The notes under the pieces were generated by a model. That model was not told the origin of the DNA. It made no database searches and worked only from the letters and a program-made list of their open reading frames with translations. Of a stretch of DNA of 6,724 nt, positions 1 through 5,182 are shown in pieces (position 1 is the first letter of the stretch; each line of letters opens with the position of its first letter). The translations under genes and the position numbers were made by a program. Source of the DNA: Pseudomonadota bacterium (GTDB lineage Bacteria > Myxococcota > Bradymonadia > UBA4248); contig JAGBXG010000165.1 of NCBI GenBank assembly GCA_017629415.1, forward strand, positions 1-6,724, written 5' to 3'.

Positions 1-9
1 CAACCCCCG

Positions 10-30
10 CCAAGGGGCTGAGCCCCTTGG
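10..30. repeat. GC-rich hairpin at left edge (terminator or REP-like element)
   Basis: A perfect 9-bp stem CCAAGGGGC / GCCCCTTGG encloses a TGA triloop. A second small hairpin follows (CCCA 33-36 with TGGG 43-46) and then five T residues at 49-53, so it could end transcription of a gene to the left. Hairpins of this CCAAGGGGC type also occur as dispersed intergenic repeats in many bacteria. One copy in this window cannot decide between the two. Confidence 0.5.
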
Positions 31-198
31 AACCCACAAATTTGGGCGTTTTTCGTGGGCTTAGCCCAGTACTGTTTACTTGTGTTTAAGGGCGCCTTGG
101 GTGAAGTTGACAATTCGTGAAAGGGAGCGTGCTGGCGCACGTGACCATGATGCATGTGTCTTGGGGTGTGTTTGGATTCAGGTGAATGGTTTTGAAAA

Positions 199-227
199 TT
201 TAAAGACAATGATTTCACTTGTATATT
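199..227 (+). promoter_or_regulatory. Weak candidate promoter for the Cys/Asp-rich gene
   Basis: TTTAAA at 199-204 and TATATT at 222-227 are separated by 17 bases, which is the sigma-70 spacing. The -10 matches consensus at five of six positions and the -35 at four. The implied leader is about 125 bases and contains the inverted repeats at 258-310. The region is AT-rich, so chance matches are likely. Confidence 0.3.
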
Positions 228-358
228 GGGTATAAATTGGAGTATTTTCAATGTGTTATGGCAATATTGCGCCATGACGGAGCTGTATTTGATATGTCGG
301 TGAGGTCACCGCGCTCTTTCGTGCTAATTCAGGCACATTTGACTCAAAAGAGGTATTT

Positions 359-1147
359 ATGTTCGAACTGTTTATGATGTCTTTACGTGAGTATTGGGGC
401 GAAATGAGTGACGGCACTGCCGACGTCTCGTCTTCCATTGCTGAGCTTCAGGAAGTGCTTTCACAGCACTATGAAAAAGAAGTCAAATGGGATGAACCCG
501 AAGAAGTTCCTGTCACAGATGAAGAAGTGGACGTCGACATCATCGATGACAGACAGATTTCCGCCCTTCATGTCGTTGCCGCCAAAATGGTCGTGGATGG
601 CAATCTTGATGGCCTTGAACTTGATCCTGAAGAACCCTGGGAAAATGAAGCCCTCGATAAGCTCGCAGAAAAAGCTGACGACGAAGATCTCGATGACAGA
701 TTCTGTCACCTTCTCGCCATTGGCAACAGCTCCGAATGCATCTGCCTGCCCGTTGATCTTCCTTTCGTTGCACAGATCAATATCAACGATGACGAAGACG
801 GCGAAGAAGAAAAATGCTGCTGCAAGTGCGACGATCACGAATGCGATTGTGACGATGATTGCTGCTGCTGCTGTGATGAAGACGAAGGCATTGACATCTC
901 CTCGTTGGTTGCACTTCGCCGTGAACTGGATGATATCGGCAAGGTTCTGGGCATCGATTCCAGCATTAACGTGGATGAGTGCGAAAAGATCGCTTTTGAT
1001 GAAGAAGATGATCTCCGTTATGCCAAAGTTGGCTGGTACATTCTGAGCACTCGCGTGGACGTGGCGCTCGAAAATAAACAGCCTCTGATCATTCGCTTCG
1101 TCGATGATGAGGAATATGATCTCGACGAAGATGCAGATGAAGAATAA
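359..1147 (+). CDS. Highly acidic protein with an 11-cysteine cluster, function unknown
   Basis: I do not recognise this 262-residue protein. About 82 residues are Asp or Glu against roughly 19 Lys/Arg, so it is strongly acidic throughout. The striking element is residues 153-172, where 11 of 20 residues are Cys, arranged as CCC-K-C, then C162 and C164, then five consecutive Cys at 168-172, spaced by Asp, Glu and one His. C116, C127, C129 and C208 lie outside the cluster. There is no signal peptide or membrane segment, so it is probably cytoplasmic, where the cysteines could stay reduced and bind metal in a metallothionein-like way; this is inference. Regions before (65-140) and after (178-250) the cluster look folded, with ordinary hydrophobic content, so the cluster resembles an insertion in a domain or a linker. 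The start is supported by AAAGAGG at 347-353, five bases upstream. A terminator follows directly, so the gene is probably transcribed alone. Confidence 0.85.
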   Translation: MFELFMMSLREYWGEMSDGTADVSSSIAELQEVLSQHYEKEVKWDEPEEVPVTDEEVDVDIIDDRQISALHVVAAKMVVDGNLDGLELDPEEPWENEALDKLAEKADDEDLDDRFCHLLAIGNSSECICLPVDLPFVAQININDDEDGEEEKCCCKCDDHECDCDDDCCCCCDEDEGIDISSLVALRRELDDIGKVLGIDSSINVDECEKIAFDEEDDLRYAKVGWYILSTRVDVALENKQPLIIRFVDDEEYDLDEDADEE

Positions 1148-1170
1148 TTTTTAGAAAATCTGTCATGAGA

Positions 1171-1196
1171 AAGCTGCCGATGAGGCAGCTTTTTTT
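1171..1196 (+). terminator. Rho-independent terminator after the Cys/Asp-rich gene
   Basis: Perfect arms AAGCTGCC (1171-1178) and GGCAGCTT (1184-1191) flank a GATGA loop, and the T run extends to 1196. It begins 23 bases after the stop codon. This separates the gene transcriptionally from the ABC exporter downstream. Confidence 0.9.
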
Positions 1197-1292
1197 GTAT
1201 CCATTTGTGTTTTCGCAAACATTTGCGGATAAATTTGAAACTTTGGCTTCGTTTCAGAAAAAAATTTATAGATTCGGTTTCATTGAGTGAGA

Positions 1293-1321
1293 TTGAACAA
1301 TTGAGGCCGATTTTTTATCGT
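1293..1321 (+). promoter_or_regulatory. Weak candidate promoter for the ABC exporter
   Basis: TTGAAC at 1293-1298 and TATCGT at 1316-1321 are 17 bases apart; each matches four of six consensus positions. If it is real, transcription would begin near 1328, only a few bases before the ATG at 1337, and would favour one of the ATGs at 1370 or 1373 as start. No better promoter was seen between 1197 and 1336. Confidence 0.2.
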
Positions 1322-1336
1322 TCTTGTGAGTCAGAT

Positions 1337-3187
1337 ATGAAAAATACAGAGGAAAGAAAGACACAAAAGATGATGTCATTTTTTGATATTTTTAAAAATC
1401 TGATGCCTTATGTGAAACCCCACAAAGTTTTGATTGTGATTACGCTTTTGCTGACGCTCTTCAGTGCCGGACTTGCTCAGGTCAATGCTTTGGTTTTGGA
1501 ATATGCCGTTGATTCGGTCAATGCTTTGGTCAGCGGTGGCGGAACGATTTCTGACGGTGCCGGTATTCTTTTATGGATATCCTTGATATTGCTTGGGAAG
1601 GAAATATTTGTCGCCCTGATTTCATTTTGTCAGAGATATCTTGGGGCACGTTTGAGGATTTCTATATCTAAAACGCTTGCATTGAAGGCTGTAGACAGGC
1701 TTTTGACGTATCGCATGGCTTTTTTCGGCGCGGCCGGGAATGATGCAGGCAAGCTTCAGACGCGCATCGATCGCGGCGTGGAGAGTTTGACGCGCCTGGT
1801 CAATAATTTCTTTTTGGATATCTTGCCGCTTGTGGCAAGTGCTGTGTTTGCACTCGCACTGATGTTTGAGTCAAATATTCAAATCGGTTTGATAGCACTT
1901 TGTATTATTCCTGTATTTTTCTATATTACAATACTGCAAGGTAAAAAACTGCGCGGATGGCGCGAAAATCATCGGCATTACAGAGAATCCAAGAGTCATG
2001 CGATTTTGAATCTGATCCAGTCGATTGCGGTAATCAAATCGTTTAACCGTGAATCGATCGAATCGGAAAAGCAGTACCAGCTTCAAGAGGATATTACGAG
2101 CAACCAACTGAAAACGAATAAAACAGGATTTATTTTTGATGGGCTGAAATCGTTTGTTGAGCAGATTGGCGTTGTATTGATTATTATTGCTTCGGCTTAT
2201 TTGGTGATTCAAGGAGAGATGAGTGTCGGCGCCATTATGATGCAAGTCATGTTGTATCACAATGTTTCATCTCCGATCCGTCAGCTTCATCGCATTTATG
2301 ATGATATGAACGATGCGCTTGTATATTCTGAAGGTTATTTTGATGTTATTTATGCGGATGGTGAGATTGAAGACAGAGGGCACGAAAAAGCTGAAAATAT
2401 GGATGCCGCATTTGTGGTCAAGGATGTATCTTTTACTTATCCTGACGGCCCTCGCGCGCTTAAGGACGTGAGTTTGACGATTGAAAAAGGGAAAATTACG
2501 GCACTTGTGGGATTATCCGGCGCTGGCAAGACGACATTGATTCATCTTTTGGATAAATTTTATACGCCGGATTCGGGTTCTATTCAGCTTGGTGGCGTGG
2601 AGCTTTCTGAGCTGGATACTGAATATTTGAGAAATCAGATCGGCATTGTCATGCAGAAAAATCATATTTTTGAAGGTTCTGTTGAAGAAAATATTTTATA
2701 TGGCCGTCCATCCGCGACACATGAAGAAGTGATTCAGGCGGCAAAGGATGCCTTTATTTATGATCAGATTATGGCTTTGCCGCATCAGTTTGAAACGCCT
2801 GCGACACAGCTTTCAGGCGGTCAGCAGCAGAGAATAGCAATTGCCCGTATTTTTCTGAAAAATCCGCCGATTTTATTTTTAGATGAACCGACGGCATCTT
2901 TGGACGCGATTGCAACGGAGCAAATTAAAAATAGTATAGATGCCATTAAAAAGAATAGAACCGTAGTGATAATTTCGCACAGTATTTCACAAATCATTGA
3001 TGCAGATATGATTTATGCGATGAAAGAAGGTCAAATTGTAGAACATGGCAAACATGAGGACTTATACCGTCAAAATGGCGTATATCATGATATCTTTGAT
3101 GCTTCCGCGCGTTCTTTGAATATTGTTAAGCTCGCTCAGACATTTGATGCGGATGGCGATGGTAGAATCGATAGTTTGCCTTTATAA
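1337..3187 (+). CDS. ABC exporter half-transporter (membrane domain fused to ATPase)
   Basis: A 616-residue inner-membrane exporter of the MsbA/LmrA-like type, expected to work as a homodimer that moves a substrate outward at the cost of ATP; the substrate cannot be told. Six hydrophobic segments fall near residues 31-54, 74-96, 157-177, 182-199, 275-292 and 296-313. The nucleotide-binding domain is complete: A-loop Tyr 368, Walker A GLSGAGKTT at 392-400, Q-loop Gln 440, signature LSGGQ at 492-496, Walker B ILFLDE at 512-517 with the catalytic Glu, SLD D-loop at 521-523, and the switch His 548. The extreme C-terminus carries DADGDGRID (604-612), which resembles an EF-hand or dockerin calcium loop and is not part of the usual family fold. 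The reading frame is open further upstream from a TTG at 1205, but that stretch lies against the terminator and does not look like exporter sequence. I chose ATG 1337 (weak GTGAG six bases upstream); ATG 1370 or 1373 is also possible. The gene stands alone, with no partner half-transporter beside it. Confidence 0.93.
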   Translation: MKNTEERKTQKMMSFFDIFKNLMPYVKPHKVLIVITLLLTLFSAGLAQVNALVLEYAVDSVNALVSGGGTISDGAGILLWISLILLGKEIFVALISFCQRYLGARLRISISKTLALKAVDRLLTYRMAFFGAAGNDAGKLQTRIDRGVESLTRLVNNFFLDILPLVASAVFALALMFESNIQIGLIALCIIPVFFYITILQGKKLRGWRENHRHYRESKSHAILNLIQSIAVIKSFNRESIESEKQYQLQEDITSNQLKTNKTGFIFDGLKSFVEQIGVVLIIIASAYLVIQGEMSVGAIMMQVMLYHNVSSPIRQLHRIYDDMNDALVYSEGYFDVIYADGEIEDRGHEKAENMDAAFVVKDVSFTYPDGPRALKDVSLTIEKGKITALVGLSGAGKTTLIHLLDKFYTPDSGSIQLGGVELSELDTEYLRNQIGIVMQKNHIFEGSVEENILYGRPSATHEEVIQAAKDAFIYDQIMALPHQFETPATQLSGGQQQRIAIARIFLKNPPILFLDEPTASLDAIATEQIKNSIDAIKKNRTVVIISHSISQIIDADMIYAMKEGQIVEHGKHEDLYRQNGVYHDIFDASARSLNIVKLAQTFDADGDGRIDSLPL

Positions 3188-3228
3188 AGTTTGCTTTTTC
3201 TGATGCTGGGTCTTGATGGAATGATTTC

Positions 3229-3276
3229 ATCTATCCGCTTGAATATTGGATTTGAACATTTGGCAAGCGGATAGAT
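3229..3276. repeat. 13-bp perfect inverted repeat between exporter and lipoprotein genes
   Basis: ATCTATCCGCTTG (3229-3241) is exactly complementary to CAAGCGGATAGAT (3264-3276) around a 22-base loop. It begins about 40 bases after the exporter stop codon, where a terminator would be expected, but no T run follows either arm. It may be a factor-dependent terminator, an RNA-stabilising stem at the 3' end of the exporter message, or a protein-binding site upstream of the lipoprotein promoter. Confidence 0.6.
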
Positions 3277-3303
3277 ATTTGAAGCCATGTTATGAATATA
3301 GGC

Positions 3304-3331
3304 TTGATCGGATTTTTAATATTGATATAAT
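3304..3331 (+). promoter_or_regulatory. Sigma-70-type promoter for the lipoprotein operon
   Basis: TTGATC (3304-3309) and a perfect TATAAT (3326-3331) are separated by 16 bases. The start of transcription would lie near 3338, giving a leader of under 40 bases ahead of the first lipoprotein. This is the best promoter match in the window. Confidence 0.6.
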
Positions 3332-3374
3332 GATATATTTGAAGGGGGGTGTTCAATAATAGTGGAGTCATTTT

Positions 3375-3683
3375 ATGCATATTTTGAGATGTTTTTTTGT
3401 TTTTTTTATATTTGCATTATTTTGCGGCTGTGCATCGACTGTTCCTCAAGTCGAATATTTAAAGGTACAAAAAGAGTTAGAAACGTGCAAAGAGAATGCT
3501 GCATATTATGAAAGTATTTTTCAGTGTATATCATTGATGCATGTCGGAGATTACGAAAAAGCAGAAAATTATTGCCGGATAGCGGGGGATATTCATCCTG
3601 AGGATGAGAAATATCAGATGATTATACAGATGTTTGAGCAGGAAAAAGCATCTTTTAGTGAAGCCGTGATGCGTACAAAGTAA
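3375..3683 (+). CDS. Small putative lipoprotein with one Cys-paired TPR-like module
   Basis: A 102-residue protein of unknown function. Residues 1-18 form a very hydrophobic signal sequence ending in a lipobox-like ALFCG-C, so Cys 19 is the probable lipidated residue; Phe rather than Leu at -3 makes the box slightly unusual. Residues 41-90 form one module with the pattern Y-Y...C51...MH-GDY--A--YC67--AG-I-P-D--Y. The GDYEKA stretch and the downstream A...P spacing are typical of a single TPR hairpin. Cys 51 and Cys 67 are 16 residues apart, exactly as in both related modules of the next gene. Being exported, the pair could form a disulfide; this is inference. The start is supported by GGAG at 3364-3367, seven bases upstream. 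The gene sits 44 bases before the second lipoprotein gene, on the same strand behind one good promoter, so they are probably co-transcribed. The signal sequence is encoded by runs of seven and eight T residues. Confidence 0.8.
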   Translation: MHILRCFFVFFIFALFCGCASTVPQVEYLKVQKELETCKENAAYYESIFQCISLMHVGDYEKAENYCRIAGDIHPEDEKYQMIIQMFEQEKASFSEAVMRTK

Positions 3684-3727
3684 TGATATTATTATCGTTG
3701 TATCGTTTGATATAAGGTTGAATTAAA

Positions 3728-4810
3728 ATGCGCTTGAGATTGGAAAAAAGTATATTAGGTTTATTGGGTTTGTCTCTTTTAGTTTTATGCGGATGTCAAT
3801 CCGGTGGAGGTGTTTCAGAGGCTGGGTTTGCCGTATTTTCTGAAAAATTGGGGCAGACAGCGGCAGATGTTGCCTTCTATCAAAACATGTATTTATGTAC
3901 TCACATGATGCATTTGGGAGAATATCCCAAAGCATGGCCTTATTGTCAGACGGCAGGCAGTATTCGGCCTGATGATGACGAGTATCAAAATTTGATGCAG
4001 ATGTTTTATGCTGAATATGCGGAGGATGAAGCCTTGCCGCAGGTATCTGAAGCTGAGCATGTTTATTCCCATACCGTGGACAGCAAGGCTTTGTGTCAGC
4101 TTGCCGATGCAGGTAATGTAAGCCATAGAGATGACTGCGAATCCTATCTTTATCAAAAGATAGAAACAAACGAAGCCGATACGGCATTTTACCGAAGCTT
4201 GTATCATTGCATGTATTTTATGCATATTGCAGACTATGATACTGCAGAACCGTATTGTAACATTGCAGGCAGTTTCAGACCCGGCGACAGCGATTATTTG
4301 ATGAGTGCCCAGATTTTCCGTTCTGAATCTCAAGTCTATCGGACGTCAGATTCTTTTGAAGAGCATGACTCTGAAAAGCAAAAAGAGAACTATGTTGTAG
4401 AAGTGACGGCGTTATGCAAACAGGCGATAAAGGCTAAAATCAAGAAGAAAAATTGTGAAGCTTATCAATTGTATCAGAAAGCTTTGAGCATGGGGGTTGC
4501 AGATGCCACATGTACACGTAATGCCAATAAACATATTTCTGATTTTAAAAATGAATGTAAGGATAGAAAGATAAAAATTGATGTTAAACCTGTAACACCT
4601 CGTCCCAGTGTCAAACAGACGCCTCAAGCCACTCATATCAAAGCAGATGTGGCAGATTTATGCAAAAAGGGGGTGCAGGCTAAAATCAAGAGGAAGAATT
4701 GTGAAGCTTACAAATTCTATAAGAAAGCTTTGAAAGCCGGCGGAGCTGATGCAACATGTACTCGCAATGCCAATAAACATATTTCTGATTTTAAAAAAGA
4801 ATGTGATTGA
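3728..4810 (+). CDS. Repeat-built putative lipoprotein with Cys-containing TPR-like modules
   Basis: A 360-residue protein of unknown function. Signal sequence residues 1-22 end in VLCG-C, a good lipobox, making Cys 23 the probable lipid anchor. Two modules matching the smaller neighbour follow: 45-96 (Cys 57 and Cys 73) and 149-200 (Cys 161 and Cys 177), each with the 16-residue Cys spacing and the pattern MH--(E/D)Y--A--YC--AGS-RP-D. A low-complexity linker (201-223) leads to a second repeat type, present twice and almost identical: 224-278 and 306-359, joined by a Pro/Thr/Lys linker. Each holds four Cys (230, 243, 262, 277 and 312, 325, 344, 359) with spacings 13, 19 and 15. The segment NCEAY-LY-KAL within it is again TPR-like. 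Residues 121-144 look like a degenerate first half of this second type, placed just before the second copy of the first type. The protein probably serves in envelope protein-protein contacts. The start is ATG 3728, with a weak AAGG ten bases upstream. Confidence 0.82.
   Translation: MRLRLEKSILGLLGLSLLVLCGCQSGGGVSEAGFAVFSEKLGQTAADVAFYQNMYLCTHMMHLGEYPKAWPYCQTAGSIRPDDDEYQNLMQMFYAEYAEDEALPQVSEAEHVYSHTVDSKALCQLADAGNVSHRDDCESYLYQKIETNEADTAFYRSLYHCMYFMHIADYDTAEPYCNIAGSFRPGDSDYLMSAQIFRSESQVYRTSDSFEEHDSEKQKENYVVEVTALCKQAIKAKIKKKNCEAYQLYQKALSMGVADATCTRNANKHISDFKNECKDRKIKIDVKPVTPRPSVKQTPQATHIKADVADLCKKGVQAKIKRKNCEAYKFYKKALKAGGADATCTRNANKHISDFKKECD
4397..4804 (+). repeat. Tandem duplication inside the second lipoprotein gene
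   Basis: Copies at 4397-4561 and 4643-4804 encode near-identical modules of about 54 residues separated by an 81-base linker. A stretch of 32 bases is exactly identical in both (4520-4551 and 4766-4797), and most differences elsewhere are single-base changes. Conservation at DNA level points to a fairly recent duplication or to ongoing recombination between the copies. Confidence 0.9.
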
Positions 4811-4904
4811 TTTATGAAAAACTGAGATTGAGGTGTCTATGATATTGTTCTTTTAAATTGAAACTTTTTTATAGATTGGGCGTAGAGTGATGATTGATGT
4901 TTAG

Positions 4905-4940
4905 AGGCAAATGGGATCCTGTATGCCATTTGGCTTCTTT
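4905..4940 (+). terminator. Possible weak terminator of the lipoprotein operon
   Basis: CAAATGG (4908-4914) pairs with CCATTTG (4926-4932) around an 11-base loop, and the stem continues past a G-G mismatch for two or three more pairs. A T-rich stretch (CTTCTTTATC) follows. The stem is AT-rich and the loop long, and it lies about 95 bases after the stop codon, so this is only a candidate. Confidence 0.35.
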
Positions 4941-5017
4941 ATCTAGAGCCGCATTGTCAATGATTGACGTGTTTTGCGTGTGTCCTGAGCTGAAAGCCGA
5001 GTTGTATCATAAAGAAA

Positions 5018-5045
5018 GCGGGCGTATGCGGTACGCATAGCCCGC
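5018..5045. repeat. REP-like bulged hairpin, copy 1
   Basis: GCGGGC (5018-5023) pairs with GCCCGC (5040-5045) and TATGCG (5025-5030) with CGCATA (5034-5039). G5024 is left unpaired and the triloop is GTA. The stem totals 12 bp. No T run follows on either strand, so it is not an intrinsic terminator. It stands one base from a second hairpin of the same design, as in REP or BIME elements. Confidence 0.7.
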
Positions 5046-5046
5046 G

Positions 5047-5074
5047 CCGCCCCGTATGCGCAGCATAGGGGCGG
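5047..5074. repeat. REP-like bulged hairpin, copy 2
   Basis: CCGCCCC (5047-5053) pairs with GGGGCGG (5068-5074) and TATGC (5055-5059) with GCATA (5063-5067). G5054 is unpaired and the triloop is GCA. The inner stem and the bulged G match copy 1, while the outer stem differs in sequence but still pairs perfectly, so the structure rather than the outer sequence is kept. It is followed by an A run, which belongs to no terminator on the plus strand. Confidence 0.7.
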
Positions 5075-5116
5075 AAAAAATAAAGATATCTATGCATTGA
5101 TAGCATGAAAAATAGA

Positions 5117-5146
5117 TAAAAAAAGCTCGGTCTTTATGACCGAGCT
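5117..5146 (-). terminator. Rho-independent terminator of the aquaporin gene
   Basis: On the minus strand, AGCTCGGTC and GACCGAGCT form a perfect 9-bp stem with a five-base loop, followed by a run of seven T residues. It lies about 37 bases after the aquaporin stop codon. Confidence 0.9.
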
Positions 5147-5182
5147 GATGAGAATAACGTGTTATGTGTTTATAGTGACAAA

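Larger units (their letters stand above)
1..358. other. Non-coding region upstream of the Cys/Asp-rich gene
   Basis: No convincing gene is present in these 358 bases; the only minus-strand reading frame here overlaps the next gene and looks like nothing known. The left edge holds a GC-rich hairpin (listed separately), followed by smaller overlapping inverted repeats, TGGGC/GCCCA at 56-68 and CCCAC/GTGGG at 33-59. Nearer the gene are a 10-bp palindrome GCAATATTGC (261-270), nested inside ATGGC/GCCAT arms (258-275), and GGTGA-GG-TCACC (299-310). A weak promoter candidate lies at 199-227. This looks like a long 5' leader or control region, but no known riboswitch could be recognised. Confidence 0.6.
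4811..5182. other. Non-coding region between lipoprotein operon and aquaporin gene
   Basis: No gene is supported in these 372 bases. From left to right they hold a possible weak terminator for the lipoprotein operon (4905-4940), a short palindrome GTCAA-TGA-TTGAC (4956-4968), two adjacent bulged GC-rich hairpins (5018-5074) and the terminator of the converging aquaporin gene (5117-5146). The two neighbouring genes are convergent, so promoters are not expected here. Confidence 0.7.

Noticed and set aside
127..142. GCGTGC/GCACGT hairpin with a four-base loop in the left non-coding region
   Set aside because: The stem is only six pairs including a G-T pair, has no T run and no clear relation to a gene.
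408..1046. Alternative plus-strand frame of 212 codons and minus-strand frames over the first gene
   Set aside because: They are shadows of the acidic protein; that frame has the good ribosome binding site and is followed at once by a terminator.
1205..1336. 44-codon N-terminal extension of the ABC exporter from a TTG codon
   Set aside because: It starts nine bases after the terminator T run, has no ribosome binding site, and encodes a basic stretch unlike exporter N-termini; a start at 1337 or 1370-1373 is more likely.
4956..4968. GTCAA-TGA-TTGAC inverted repeat as an operator
   Set aside because: It lies between convergent genes with no promoter nearby, and a 5-bp arm is expected often by chance in AT-rich sequence.
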